Source: Pseudomonadota bacterium (lineage in GTDB: Bacteria; Pseudomonadota; Gammaproteobacteria; Steroidobacterales; Steroidobacteraceae). Taken from it: 64,000 nt of DNA. The position numbers and the translations under genes are program-made. Below the pieces are notes generated by a model. That model did not search any database. It saw only the letters and a program-made list of their open reading frames with translations, and was not told the DNA's origin. Location of the stretch: positions 8,995 to 72,994 of the forward strand of contig JAEWBG010000038.1 in NCBI GenBank assembly GCA_023391335.1. Direction: 5' to 3'. Positions 1 to 8,910 of the stretch are shown in pieces (positions within the stretch are counted from its first letter, which is position 1; each line of letters opens with the position of its first letter).

Positions 1-402
1 GCGGCCATCGGCCGTGCGCGAGTACGGAGTGGGGCCGGCGCCCTTGAGCTGCAGCTCCCAGCGTTCGCCTTTGGTGGTGACACGCTCTCCGAGTGTGATG
101 GCGCGACCGTCGCCTAGTTGTCCGGCCCAGTGGCCGAATTGATGGCCGCCGTAATTAGCAGCGTAAGGCTGCATCTCTTCATGCACGCGATTGCCTGCGA
201 GCAATTCGGTGAATTCGGGACGCGCAATTTGGCTTTCGCATTCGAGTAGCTCAGCGACTTCTCGCGCGTACGCGATGAGCCGCGGAGTCTTAACCGGCGT
301 CGGCTGCACCAATGAATAGAGCGCACCGTGCACCTGACGCGGATGCGGATGGCCGCTGTGGTCGCCCGGGAGCAAGCGAACGAATGTGTTTTCGAGCTGC
401 AT
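1..402 (-). CDS. selO: Protein adenylyltransferase SelO (YdiU/UPF0061), 5' part only
   Basis: The gene runs leftward off the window; only its first 134 codons are present, with no stop. SelO is a pseudokinase-fold enzyme that transfers AMP from ATP to Ser/Thr/Tyr of target proteins and is linked to redox stress. The family signatures are clear: GGHQFGHWAGQLGDGRA around residues 85-101 and ELQLKGAGPTPYSR around 116-129, followed by a DG pair. The chosen ATG gives MQLENTF, matching the usual SelO start. Between this start and the conserved APTP-like segment there is a somewhat longer stretch (residues 10-32) than I would expect. The next gene is divergent, with 193 bases between them. Family assignment is very secure; the AMPylation activity is known for the family, not shown here. 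Confidence 0.92.
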   Translation of the reverse strand, partial: MQLENTFVRLLPGDHSGHPHPRQVHGALYSLVQPTPVKTPRLIAYAREVAELLECESQIARPEFTELLAGNRVHEEMQPYAANYGGHQFGHWAGQLGDGRAITLGERVTTKGERWELQLKGAGPTPYSRTADGR

Positions 403-595
403 GGATGGCAACAAAATCAAGATCCAGTACTTTCACATAAGCAATGCCGCATCGGGCAGAAGGTTGCAACGCCAGCAAATCGTGGACGTGTCGTCGATGC
501 TGCCACTGTAAGAAACTGCGACGGATGTCACGAGAAACGAAGCAAGCTAATCTTGCAGCGTTCGCGAGGTGCGCGAAAGACGACGAGGCTGAACG

Positions 596-1111
596 GTGGT
601 GAAGAGAAGTCTATGGCTGGGGTTGGTGTCGTGCATCGTCGCGTTGACGTCGTTAGCCGCACAAGCAAAGAGCTCGGGATACGACCCTGATGCTGACCCG
701 TTCGATCAATACCAGGCGGCCATCGCTCAGGCACAGCATGAAGGCAAGTTGGTTCTGATCATTGCAGGCGGCGATTGGTGTGGCTGGTGCAAGGCGCTCA
801 ACACGTTCATCACGTCCAACTCCGATATCGACGCTGAGCTGCACAAAGCTTTCGTCGTGATGAAGGTGTATGTCGGCCCCGATAACTACAACGCCGACTT
901 CTTCGATCAGCTACCGCCGGCGCGTGGGGCGCCTCACTTTTGGATCGTCTCACCTGAACGCCAGGTATTGAGCTCAGAATCGACGACGCAATTCGAACGC
1001 GGCCGCAAGGGCTACGATCGCCAGGAATTCCTGGATTTCATCGCACGTTGGAAGCGTCAGGCGCTCGCGTTGAACGAACGCCGACGCGATGAGAACCGAA
1101 GCGGCGGCTGA
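596..1111 (+). CDS. Periplasmic thioredoxin-like protein (thioredoxin_7/DUF255 type)
   Basis: A 171-residue protein with an N-terminal signal peptide (positive start, hydrophobic core about residues 5-21, AQA cleavage motif near 24) followed by a thioredoxin fold. The redox motif is WCGWCK at residues 61-66, preceded by a beta strand (LVLIIAGGD), as in secreted thioredoxin_7 proteins that receive electrons from a membrane reductase. The probable cis-proline loop is ARGAPHFWIV near residue 110. The start is one of two consecutive GTG codons, with GAGG about 10 bases upstream. It stands alone between the divergent selO and the convergent tolC operon, so context gives no substrate. A role in reducing periplasmic disulfides is an inference; no named orthologue is recognised. 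Confidence 0.8.
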   Translation: MVKRSLWLGLVSCIVALTSLAAQAKSSGYDPDADPFDQYQAAIAQAQHEGKLVLIIAGGDWCGWCKALNTFITSNSDIDAELHKAFVVMKVYVGPDNYNADFFDQLPPARGAPHFWIVSPERQVLSSESTTQFERGRKGYDRQEFLDFIARWKRQALALNERRRDENRSGG

Positions 1112-1141
1112 ATCGGCCGGTGAATCAGTTCAGGAGCTCGC

Positions 1142-2554
1142 TCAATGAGCGAGCCAGCCGTTCACTTCCTGCAGGTCATCGACCGAGAGCGAACCGGCCG
1201 CTAGCTTTAATCGCAGCACGTTGATGATGTAGTCGTAGCGGCTGCGATAGTAGTTGGTCTGCGCTTCGAACAGACGACGCCGGGCATCCAACACATCGAC
1301 TGTCGTGCGCGTGCCGACTTCGAATCCAGCTTCAGTCGCTTGCAGCGCTGTTTGGCTCGACTCCAATGCCTGCTTTAGAGCTTGCACGCGCGAAATCTCG
1401 CTGATGACGCTCAAATAAGCATCGCGTGTTTCGCGTTCGGTGTCGCGTGCCACTCGCTCCGAGCGTTCGCGTGCAGCACGGTGCTGATACACACGCTGGC
1501 GCACTTCCGAAGATACGGCGCCGCCGCTGTAAATCGGAAACGTAACCTGCACTCCAACCGAGTCGATCGTCGTGTCGCCGTCAGCCGGCGAGGTGGATCC
1601 GGGTGTGTCGCCGCGCCGACTGACTTGGTCGCCGCGATCCTTCGACCCAGTCCGCTGGGCATACAAATCGATGGATGGGAGATGGCCGGATCGCGCTGCA
1701 TCGATGTCTTCGCGAGCGATGTCGGTTGCCAACCGCGCCGAAAGAACCGAGAGGTTCTGATCTAGCGCTGCCGAAACCCACTGTTCCTCGTCGGCTGGGG
1801 CAGGCGCTTGTAGCGGCATGTCATCTTTGGGCTCGGCGAGTGTGTCGACCGTGCTGCCACCGGTGATTTCGCGCAGATACTGCTGGGCCGTCGAAAGGCT
1901 GCGCTTAGCCGCAATCAGATCGGCCGAGGCTTGATCGCGCGCTGCGCGAGCTTCTTGAACGTCGGTGATCGCGATGAGGCCAACTTCAAAACGCTTGTTG
2001 GCTTGGTCAAGTTGGCGCGCGAAGGCTTCCAAGTTCGCCTGTGCTGCCTTCAGCGTGTCTTCCGCCGCGAGCACGTCGAAGTATCTTTGCGCGACGCGGG
2101 ACAGCAGGTCCTGCTGTGCCGCCTTGTAATCGACCTCGGCCTGCGCAACCTGCCTGTCGGCGCGGCGCAGCGCGGCCCAGCGGTCCCAGCGGAACAGGGT
2201 TTGGGTCAAGCGGACCTGATACTGCGTGCTCGTCGGTTTGGATTTGATATTCAAATTCACCGGCACGACGACGTTCGTCGGAAACCCATTCTCATCGGTG
2301 ACGGCACTGAGCTGAGTACGGTTGATGTCTTGATCGCTGCGTTCGATGCTGCCCGCGGCGGTGAGTTGCGGCAGCAGCCCGGCGCGCGCCTGGGGTTTGG
2401 CTTCCATGTTCGCAAGCTTCGTTGCCTCCGCTTCGCGGATCTGCGGATCGGCCTGCAGCGCTTGCTGATAGACCTCAACAAGGTCCGCACCTTGAGCTGA
2501 GGCGGTGAGAACGGAAACGCCGAGAGCCAGCAGAATAGACGCGCGTAATGTCAT
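1142..2554 (-). CDS. tolC: TolC family outer-membrane efflux/secretion channel
   Basis: A 470-residue outer-membrane channel of the TolC family, which forms the trimeric exit duct of tripartite efflux pumps and type I secretion systems. After a signal peptide (hydrophobic LLALGVSVLTASAQG, residues 7-21) come two repeated helical and beta halves: the first begins LVEVYQQALQADPQI, and the second carries the typical late motif GTRTTVDVLDARRRLFEAQ near residue 415. I chose the second in-frame ATG because it starts directly at the signal peptide; an ATG 21 bases upstream has no Shine-Dalgarno. It is the last gene of a leftward run pcm-rhodanese-tolC, an order I associate with Xanthomonadales and relatives. 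No inner-membrane pump or adaptor gene is adjacent, so the partner pump must be elsewhere. Confidence 0.93.
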   Translation of the reverse strand: MTLRASILLALGVSVLTASAQGADLVEVYQQALQADPQIREAEATKLANMEAKPQARAGLLPQLTAAGSIERSDQDINRTQLSAVTDENGFPTNVVVPVNLNIKSKPTSTQYQVRLTQTLFRWDRWAALRRADRQVAQAEVDYKAAQQDLLSRVAQRYFDVLAAEDTLKAAQANLEAFARQLDQANKRFEVGLIAITDVQEARAARDQASADLIAAKRSLSTAQQYLREITGGSTVDTLAEPKDDMPLQAPAPADEEQWVSAALDQNLSVLSARLATDIAREDIDAARSGHLPSIDLYAQRTGSKDRGDQVSRRGDTPGSTSPADGDTTIDSVGVQVTFPIYSGGAVSSEVRQRVYQHRAARERSERVARDTERETRDAYLSVISEISRVQALKQALESSQTALQATEAGFEVGTRTTVDVLDARRRLFEAQTNYYRSRYDYIINVLRLKLAAGSLSVDDLQEVNGWLAH

Positions 2555-2660
2555 TGTTTGAATTCCAGACCGCATTTCAGTGCGGCGAATTGAACACGTG
2601 ATTCAGACGGTCACCCAGTGCAACCGCGGCACGCTCACGGCGTGTTCTTGCTTGGACGCT

Positions 2661-2981
2661 TCAATAGGTCGGAATGGTTGCATCCAAATCGCGCGACCAC
2701 GCAAGAATTCCGCCCGCCAGATTGACTGTCTTGAATCCTTTTTGTTGCAGAAATTTTGCGACTTCGAAGCTGCGCCGGCCCGACCTGCAGAGCACGACGA
2801 TCTCTTTTGCTGGGTCGAGCTCACCGATGCGATCCGGCACTTGTCCCATCGGGATGTGCAACGCGCCGGCTACGCTCGCCACGCCGAGTTCCCAGTCCTC
2901 GCGAACGTCAAGCAATGTGAGATCGGCACCGCCATCGCGACGAGCCACAAATTCAGCGGGGGTAATTTCCGGGATGCTCAT
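2661..2981 (-). CDS. Single-domain rhodanese-like protein
   Basis: A 106-residue cytoplasmic rhodanese domain. The active-site loop is CRSGRRS, with catalytic cysteine C65, preceded by the strand EIVVL. The N-terminal LLDVREDWE motif (residues 23-30) and the C-terminal GGILAWSRDLD are both canonical, so the domain is complete. Such proteins take a sulfane sulfur from a donor (thiosulfate, polysulfide or a persulfide carrier) and pass it to a thiol acceptor. The loop composition does not tell which acceptor. It lies 106 bases upstream of tolC and 69 bases downstream of the pcm-like gene, all on the same strand, so co-transcription is likely. Its functional link to TolC is unknown. Confidence 0.9.
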   Translation of the reverse strand: MSIPEITPAEFVARRDGGADLTLLDVREDWELGVASVAGALHIPMGQVPDRIGELDPAKEIVVLCRSGRRSFEVAKFLQQKGFKTVNLAGGILAWSRDLDATIPTY

Positions 2982-3050
2982 AGCGTGCTCAAGGGAAGAT
3001 CGGCGAATTGCGGGTTGTTGGCGGCCAGCAGCGCGCCGGCCGCCGCCAAT

Positions 3051-3701
3051 TCAGAAGACGAATGCCGGCGGTCGTGCAGCGTGAATCAAAGGATCGATGA
3101 CAGTTTCGAATCGGCTCTCGCGTTGCCACTCGCGCTCGCCCATCCGAGTCACGAGCCACGCCTCCATCGCGGGACCCTGACCGACCACGGCGAACAGTCG
3201 GCCGCCGGGTTTCAGTGCGCGCTGGAAACGCTCGTCGTACACGGGGAGAGAACCCGTGACGACGATGACATCGTAGGTGGCCGGCTCATCCAACTTGGTG
3301 CCATCGCCGATTTCCACGGCGACATTATTTGCGGCGGCTTTCAGCAGATTGGTGCGTGCGAGTTCCGCCAGTTCCGGAATGATCTCCAAAGTGCGTACCC
3401 GCGAACCGAGCCGGCCCATGCACGCCGACAAGTAGCCGCTGCCGGTGCCGATCTCGAGCACGATGTCGTTGGGGGTGATGGCAACGGCCTGGAGCATTCG
3501 GCCATGCAGGCTCGCCGGAAGCATCGTTTGGCCGTGAGGCAGAGGAATCGACGAGTCAGCGAAGGCGAGCGAGTGAAACTGATGCGGTACGAAGTTCTCA
3601 CGGCGCACCTCGCGCATGGCGTTGAGCACGTCGTCGTTGAAGACGTCCCAAGCACGCACTTGCTGTTCGATCATTTGCTCGCGGGCAGCTTCGAAGTTCA
3701 T
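3051..3701 (-). CDS. pcm: Protein-L-isoaspartate O-methyltransferase family protein
   Basis: A 216-residue SAM-dependent methyltransferase of the PCMT family, which methylates isoaspartyl residues and so starts repair of aged proteins. SAM motif I is EIGTGSGY at residues 83-90, with LRTLEIIPELA as the following acidic strand. The N-terminal helix MNFEAAREQMIEQQVRAW is typical of the shorter PCMT subfamily. The substrate-loop sequence here is HGQTMLPASLHGRMLQ, not the TISQP-type loop of well-studied Pcm enzymes, so activity on isoaspartate is less certain than the fold. It is the first gene of the pcm-rhodanese-tolC run. The gene on the other side (PAS-GGDEF-EAL) is divergent. Confidence 0.85.
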   Translation of the reverse strand: MNFEAAREQMIEQQVRAWDVFNDDVLNAMREVRRENFVPHQFHSLAFADSSIPLPHGQTMLPASLHGRMLQAVAITPNDIVLEIGTGSGYLSACMGRLGSRVRTLEIIPELAELARTNLLKAAANNVAVEIGDGTKLDEPATYDVIVVTGSLPVYDERFQRALKPGGRLFAVVGQGPAMEAWLVTRMGEREWQRESRFETVIDPLIHAARPPAFVF

Positions 3702-4064
3702 GCGAAATGGCCGTTTTGATGCGAAAAGGAGGGGCGCAAAGGGTACGGAGTTTACTGTCGCGCGACAAGATTATGTTCCCGGCGCTTTTCCGCATCGCTC
3801 GTCCAGCAAACGCCGGAATTGTTGACACGTTCGCGGCGTCAGCGCCCGATCACTGCGGACAGTGTTTACAATTATGGTCAATCATCGCAGCAGGCCTTCC
3901 TTAGTCCGATATGCTCTGCGCACGAGAAGCCGACGCACTCGTCTGCGCTCTTTGCCCTGATCGGGCGCTTTTCCGGACGAGTAGCCGTCTTACGCGATAA
4001 GGCCGTGTTGCGAATTTCGCGAGCACGCAATTTAGGGGATGAAGGACAAGTTCGGCGGGTCGAT
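3702..4064. other. Intergenic region between divergent pcm and c-di-GMP enzyme gene
   Basis: About 360 bases lie between the pcm start and the GTG chosen for the PAS-GGDEF-EAL gene. The reading frame of that gene stays open upstream to a TTG at 3819, but the extra 82 residues are basic and low in order and do not resemble a domain. A TACAAT hexamer at 3867-3872 could be a -10 box. If so, transcription starts downstream of 3819, which favours the later GTG. No repeat, RNA gene or terminator was seen. Confidence 0.4.
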
Positions 4065-6374
4065 GTGAGTGCCCTTTCAGGGACCCTGACTATTTCGCTC
4101 GTGATCGCAGTATTGGTGCTGCTGATCGCGCTTGTCTGGAGAGAACGCAGAACCGCAGTTCTCAATCGTGCTGCCAAGCAACTGGTCGGTATCGTTGCCC
4201 AAGGCAAATTCTCAGAGCGCGTGCGTGTAGGCGGGCAAGCTGCACCGTTCGCCGAAACGGCAAATCGTTTGCTGGAGCAGATGGCGATCAAAGAGCTGCT
4301 CATTGGCGAACGCGAGCGTTCGCTCACCGGCTTGCTCGAAGGGTTGCACGAAGCCGTAGCCGTGCATCGAGACACAATCGTGTTCGCAAACGAGCGCTTT
4401 GCGGTGTTGGCGGGCGCAGGCGATACCGATCTGCTCATCGGCAAATCCATGGCCGATTTAGTTCATCCCGACTACACCGATTTGGTTCGCGATCATCTGC
4501 GCCGCATTCTGAGCGGCGAGCCTGGCCTCAAGCATCTCGAGATCGAACTGCGTCCCCAAAGCGAGCAGAGCGCGCGCATCGAACTGTCGGCGGTCAAGAT
4601 CGACTATCAGGGCGGTCCGGCGCTGTTGCTCACATTGGTCGAGATGAGTCCACGCGCGTTCACGGTCCCCGGCGCGTTGGGGCGTAGTCGGCCCACCGCC
4701 TGGGAGACGCTCGATTCGCTCGGTGAAGGAGTGTTAACCACCGACATCAGTGGGCGTATCGACTACATCAATCACGCCGCCGAGCAATTGACGGGTGTTC
4801 AGGCTGTCGACGCGCTGGGCAAGACGATCACGGACATCATTTCGCTGGTCGACGAAGGCGACCGTCGCTCTCTCGGCGATCCCGTGCGCTTGTGTCTAAC
4901 CACACAGACGAAGGTCACGGTGGGCCGTCGCGGCATGATGCTCGCACGGGGCACGAACGCCGAGCGTTCCGTCGAACTTACTGTGACGCCTCTGAAGGGC
5001 CCGAAGGGCGACATCGTGGGGACGGTCGTGGTGCTGCGCGATGTCAGCGAGTTGCGCGGCCTGACGCGGCAGATGTCCTATCAGGCGAGCCACGATGCGC
5101 TGACGGGTCTGGTCAATCGACGCGAGTTCGAACGGCGGCTCGAGGAGGCGCTTGAGCAAGCGCATACCACGGCGACGCGGCACGTCCTGTGCTATCTCGA
5201 TTTGGATCGCTTCAAAGTGGTGAACGATAGCTGCGGCCATATGGCAGGCGACGGCATGCTGCGTGAAGTCGCAGCATTGATCAAAGAGACAGTGCGCGAT
5301 TCGGATACCGTCGGTCGATTGGGTGGCGATGAGTTTGGATTGCTGCTCACCGGTTGTCCGCTCGAGAAGGCCCGTCAAATCGCAGATGACGTGGTCCACA
5401 AGGTGGGCGACTACCGCTTCGTCTGGAAGGACAAGATTTTCAACATCGGTGTGAGCGTCGGACTCATCGAGATTTCGCGCGAAAGTGGCGCTGCAGACGA
5501 ATTGATGAGCGCGGCGGATTCGGCCTGCTACGTAGCGAAAAAGCAGGGGAGCCACGTGCACGTTTACTCCGCGCGCGATGAAGCCATGGCTCGGCACCGC
5601 GGCGAGATTCAGTGGTTGCAACGCCTGCAGTCCGCCCTAAAAGAAAATCGGTTCGAGCTCATGGCTCAGCCGATCGTTGCGACGGGCAATCAATCGACAC
5701 CCAATGGTCCGGCGCTCGAAGTACTCTTGCGGCTGCAGGATGACACGGTGCCGGGCGGTATTTCGCCGGTCGAATTCGTCAGGGCAGCAGAGCGCTACCG
5801 CTTGATGTCTGAGGTGGATCGCTGGGTTGTGCAGACAGCGCTCACTGCACTCGGTCGCGGTGGAATTCGATTGCCGGATCAGCGCAGCCTCGCGATCAAT
5901 CTATCCGGCCAAACTATCGGCGATCCGCAGTTCTTGGAATTCGTCGTCGATACGCTCGATCGCACGGGTGTGTCGCCGAATCAATTGACGTTTGAAGTCA
6001 CCGAGAACTCGGTCATCACCAACATCGAACATGCGCAGCGCTTCATTGGCGTGCTGCACGGAATGGGGTGTCACTTCGCGCTGGATGATTTCGGCCGCGG
6101 ACTTTCCTCGTTCGGCAATTTGAAGAACCTGTCCTTGGATTATCTCAAGATCGACGGATCGTTCATCCGTAATCTAGGCGCGGACTCGGTGAATCAGGCG
6201 ATGGTGGCGGCGATGATCAAGCTCGCTCGGACCCTGAAGTTCCAGGTCGTAGCAGAGCAGGTCGAGGATAGCGGCGCGTTAGAAGCAGCGCGCCAGATGG
6301 GCGTCGACTTCGTACAAGGGTTCCACCTTGGACGGCCTCAACCGTTAGCTCGTGTGGTTCGGGTTGCGGGCTGA
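4065..6374 (+). CDS. Membrane PAS-PAS-GGDEF-EAL c-di-GMP signalling protein
   Basis: A 769-residue protein with one transmembrane segment (about residues 5-24), a short linker, a PAS domain (85-195), a second PAS domain (210-325), a GGDEF domain and an EAL domain. The cyclase motif is intact (GGDEF, 420-424) and an RDSD inhibitory site precedes it (411-414). The phosphodiesterase domain reads EVL instead of EAL (552-554) but keeps the usual ligands: N612, E644, D674-D675 in DDFGRG, K695, E731 and Q751. Both making and breaking c-di-GMP are therefore possible. The start is a GTG placed just before the membrane helix; an upstream TTG at 3819 would add 82 unlikely residues. It is a single gene, convergent with hppA across a long inverted repeat. 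Confidence 0.88.
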   Translation: MSALSGTLTISLVIAVLVLLIALVWRERRTAVLNRAAKQLVGIVAQGKFSERVRVGGQAAPFAETANRLLEQMAIKELLIGERERSLTGLLEGLHEAVAVHRDTIVFANERFAVLAGAGDTDLLIGKSMADLVHPDYTDLVRDHLRRILSGEPGLKHLEIELRPQSEQSARIELSAVKIDYQGGPALLLTLVEMSPRAFTVPGALGRSRPTAWETLDSLGEGVLTTDISGRIDYINHAAEQLTGVQAVDALGKTITDIISLVDEGDRRSLGDPVRLCLTTQTKVTVGRRGMMLARGTNAERSVELTVTPLKGPKGDIVGTVVVLRDVSELRGLTRQMSYQASHDALTGLVNRREFERRLEEALEQAHTTATRHVLCYLDLDRFKVVNDSCGHMAGDGMLREVAALIKETVRDSDTVGRLGGDEFGLLLTGCPLEKARQIADDVVHKVGDYRFVWKDKIFNIGVSVGLIEISRESGAADELMSAADSACYVAKKQGSHVHVYSARDEAMARHRGEIQWLQRLQSALKENRFELMAQPIVATGNQSTPNGPALEVLLRLQDDTVPGGISPVEFVRAAERYRLMSEVDRWVVQTALTALGRGGIRLPDQRSLAINLSGQTIGDPQFLEFVVDTLDRTGVSPNQLTFEVTENSVITNIEHAQRFIGVLHGMGCHFALDDFGRGLSSFGNLKNLSLDYLKIDGSFIRNLGADSVNQAMVAAMIKLARTLKFQVVAEQVEDSGALEAARQMGVDFVQGFHLGRPQPLARVVRVAG

Positions 6375-6382
6375 TGCGCAGA

Positions 6383-6614
6383 GAAGAGTGATCTCCACGG
6401 AGGGCACGGAGATCACGGAGGAGTGGAATCGAACAACGTTCAAGGCCGAAGAAGGCCACCGAATCCAAATGCCTGCCGCACGAGCGCTGCGCATCTGAGC
6501 TAAAGGCGGTCATCGTCACTCAGATAGCGTGAAGGGAACCGCTTTCGCGGTTCCTCTCAAATCATCGCTTTTTTGCTCCGTGCTCTCCGTGTCCTCCGTG
6601 GAGACAATCTCTTC
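6383..6614. repeat. Long imperfect inverted repeat made of 9-bp CACGGAG units
   Basis: Two arms of about 40 bases (6383-6422 and 6573-6614) are nearly perfect reverse complements. Each arm contains three tandem 9-bp units of the form NCACGGAGN. It fills the space between the convergent PAS-GGDEF-EAL and hppA genes. A transcript from either side could fold into a long hairpin, so a terminator or mRNA-end stabilising role is plausible. A T-run (6569-6574) borders the right arm. Confidence 0.75.
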
Positions 6615-6618
6615 ATTC

Positions 6619-8664
6619 TTAGAGCAACGGCACTAGAAGCAGCGCCACGATATTGATGATCTTGATCAACGGATTGATCGCAGGGCCCGCAGTGTCCTTG
6701 TACGGATCGCCGATCGTGTCGCCCGTCACTGCAGCCTTGTGAGCTTCGGAGCCTTTGCCGCCGAAGTGTCCTTCTTCGACATACTTCTTGGCGTTATCCC
6801 AAGCGCCGCCGCCTGTGCACATTGAGATTGCGACGAACAAGCCCGTCACGATCGTGCCGATGAGCAATCCGCCGAGAGCACGCACGCCGGCACCAGGTCC
6901 CATCAACGCGTTCATGCCGAAGGCCACGACAACGGGTACGAGAATCGGCAGGAGCGAGGGGACGATCATTTCTTTGATAGCCGCGCGCGTGAGCAAATCC
7001 ACTGCCCGCGAGTAGTCGGGTTTGCCGCTGCCATCCATGATCCCTTTGATCTCACGGAACTGGCGGCGCACTTCGATCACGACGGAGCCTGCTGCACGGC
7101 CAACGGCTTCCATTGCCATCGCGCCGAAGAGATAGGGCACGAGGCCGCCGATGAACAACCCAATGATGACGGCGGGATCGGAGAGGCTGAAGGCCTCCAA
7201 TTTGCCCGCTGCTTCCAGGTTGTGGGTGTAGTCAGCGAACAGCACCAGTGCGGCCAAGCCAGCTGAACCGATCGCATAGCCTTTCGTGACTGCCTTGGTC
7301 GTGTTGCCGACCGCGTCGAGTGCATCGGTAATGTGGCGCACGTCGTGCGGCAGTCCAGCCATTTGAGCGATGCCGCCGCCGTTATCGGTAATCGGTCCAT
7401 ACGCATCGAGTGCGACCACCATGCCCGTCATCGAGAGCATCGCGGTTGCAGCGATGGCGATGCCATAAAGACCATCAAGGTGAAATGCGCCCCAAATTGC
7501 CGCGCACACAGCCAACACGGGCCATGCAGTCGAACGCATCGATACAGCGAGACCGGCGATCACGTTGGTTGCGTGGCCGGTTTGCGAGGCCTCCGCGACG
7601 CGTTGCACAGGTTTGAATTCGGTCGCCGTGTAGTACTCGGTGATCCAGATCAGCGCGGCTGTCAGTAGCAGCCCGATGACAGCACATCCGAACAAGGCCG
7701 ATGCCCGATCGCCCATCATGGCTTTGGACACGAACCAGAAAGCGATCAGCGCCAACACGCCCGACACACCGGTGCCGCGGTACAGCGCATTCATAATCTT
7801 GCCGCCCTCGGAAGCCTTCACGAAGAATGAGCCGACGATCGAAGCGACAATCGATACCGCACCGAGCACGAGCGGATACAAAACGAAGCTGATTTGAGGA
7901 TCGCCGCCTGCGGTTTTGAAGAGCAGCCCGCCCAGCACCATGGTGGCCACGATGGTCACTGCGTAGGTCTCGAACAGGTCCGCTGCCATGCCGGCGCAAT
8001 CGCCCACGTTGTCGCCGACGTTATCCGCGATCACCGCAGGGTTGCGAGGATCATCTTCAGGGATACCGGCTTCGACTTTGCCGACGAGGTCCGCGCCGAC
8101 GTCTGCGCCCTTGGTGAAGATGCCGCCGCCCAAGCGCGCGAAGATCGAAATCAATGAGCCGCCGAATGCGAGACCGACCAACGAGTGCAGCGCGTGAGCA
8201 TCGCCCACATGCGAGCGCAGCAGCGCGAAATATCCAGCGACGCCGAGCAAACCAAGTCCGACTACCAGCATTCCGGTGATCGCGCCGCCGCGAAACGCAA
8301 CCGCCAGGGCAGGGTTCAGACCGACGCTTGCTGCTTGCGCCGTGCGCACGTTGGCACGAACCGAAACGTTCATGCCGATGAAACCGGCGACACCGGACAG
8401 GAATGCACCGACTGCGAAGCCGCCCGCTGTGGCCCAATCGAGAGCGAATCCGAGAACGATGCACAACACGACGCCGACGACCGCAATGGTCGAGTATTGT
8501 CGATTCAGATACGCCTTTGCTCCGGCTTGGATCGCCGCAGCAATCTCCTGCATGCGAGCACTGCCCGCAGACTGGCGATTAATCCATCCAACCGAGAACG
8601 CACCGTACAACACGGCAAGAACACCGGACGCAATCGCGAGCCAGAGCGCGACATCAGTGGACAT
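6619..8664 (-). CDS. hppA: K+-independent membrane proton-translocating pyrophosphatase
   Basis: A 681-residue integral membrane enzyme that hydrolyses cytosolic PPi and pumps protons. The substrate site is present: DVGADLVGKVE at residues 188-198 and NPAVIADNVGDNVGD at 208-222, plus the C-terminal AWDNAKKY and DTVGDPFKDTAGP-like segments (here DTIGDPYKDTAGP). The motif GNTTKA at 453-458 carries lysine (K457); in this family lysine here marks K+-independent H+-pumps, while alanine marks K+-dependent ones. A strong GGAGGG Shine-Dalgarno precedes the ATG. It lies 246 bases downstream of a PPi-type phosphofructokinase on the same strand, an arrangement known from methanotrophs. Pumping by this protein would recover energy from the PPi that PFP makes when run in the gluconeogenic direction. 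Confidence 0.95.
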   Translation of the reverse strand: MSTDVALWLAIASGVLAVLYGAFSVGWINRQSAGSARMQEIAAAIQAGAKAYLNRQYSTIAVVGVVLCIVLGFALDWATAGGFAVGAFLSGVAGFIGMNVSVRANVRTAQAASVGLNPALAVAFRGGAITGMLVVGLGLLGVAGYFALLRSHVGDAHALHSLVGLAFGGSLISIFARLGGGIFTKGADVGADLVGKVEAGIPEDDPRNPAVIADNVGDNVGDCAGMAADLFETYAVTIVATMVLGGLLFKTAGGDPQISFVLYPLVLGAVSIVASIVGSFFVKASEGGKIMNALYRGTGVSGVLALIAFWFVSKAMMGDRASALFGCAVIGLLLTAALIWITEYYTATEFKPVQRVAEASQTGHATNVIAGLAVSMRSTAWPVLAVCAAIWGAFHLDGLYGIAIAATAMLSMTGMVVALDAYGPITDNGGGIAQMAGLPHDVRHITDALDAVGNTTKAVTKGYAIGSAGLAALVLFADYTHNLEAAGKLEAFSLSDPAVIIGLFIGGLVPYLFGAMAMEAVGRAAGSVVIEVRRQFREIKGIMDGSGKPDYSRAVDLLTRAAIKEMIVPSLLPILVPVVVAFGMNALMGPGAGVRALGGLLIGTIVTGLFVAISMCTGGGAWDNAKKYVEEGHFGGKGSEAHKAAVTGDTIGDPYKDTAGPAINPLIKIINIVALLLVPLL

Positions 8665-8910
8665 GAAATTCCCTCCCGAACCGGGCAGTCGTTGTATGCA
8701 GTTGATTGTTGAAAGCAGTGCGGAAAGCTGGGCGCACTAACATGCGCCGCAGCCAAAAACTCGAAAACTTGCGCTCGGCGAGTCCAACCGCGCTCATCCG
8801 CCGGCGTTTGCAAAAGAATACAGACGCCGGCTGATGAGAGTTATCGACGATGGTCGAATGCGCGTAAGCGCCAGTTTTCCAAAGCAGTTCCGCCTCAAAA
8901 AGGGGCGGGA

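Noticed and set aside
2580..3719. Open frame of 379 codons on the plus strand across rhodanese and pcm
   Set aside because: Both opposite-strand genes are well supported by motifs, and this frame shows no conserved domain or ribosome-binding site.
3819..4064. Longer N-terminus for the PAS-GGDEF-EAL protein from a TTG start
   Set aside because: The added 82 residues have no domain, and a candidate -10 box lies inside the region.
8665..8910. Small protein gene between pfp and hppA on the minus strand
   Set aside because: A frame of about 100 codons crosses into hppA and has no domain or start signal; the spacer more likely holds a leader or weak hairpin.
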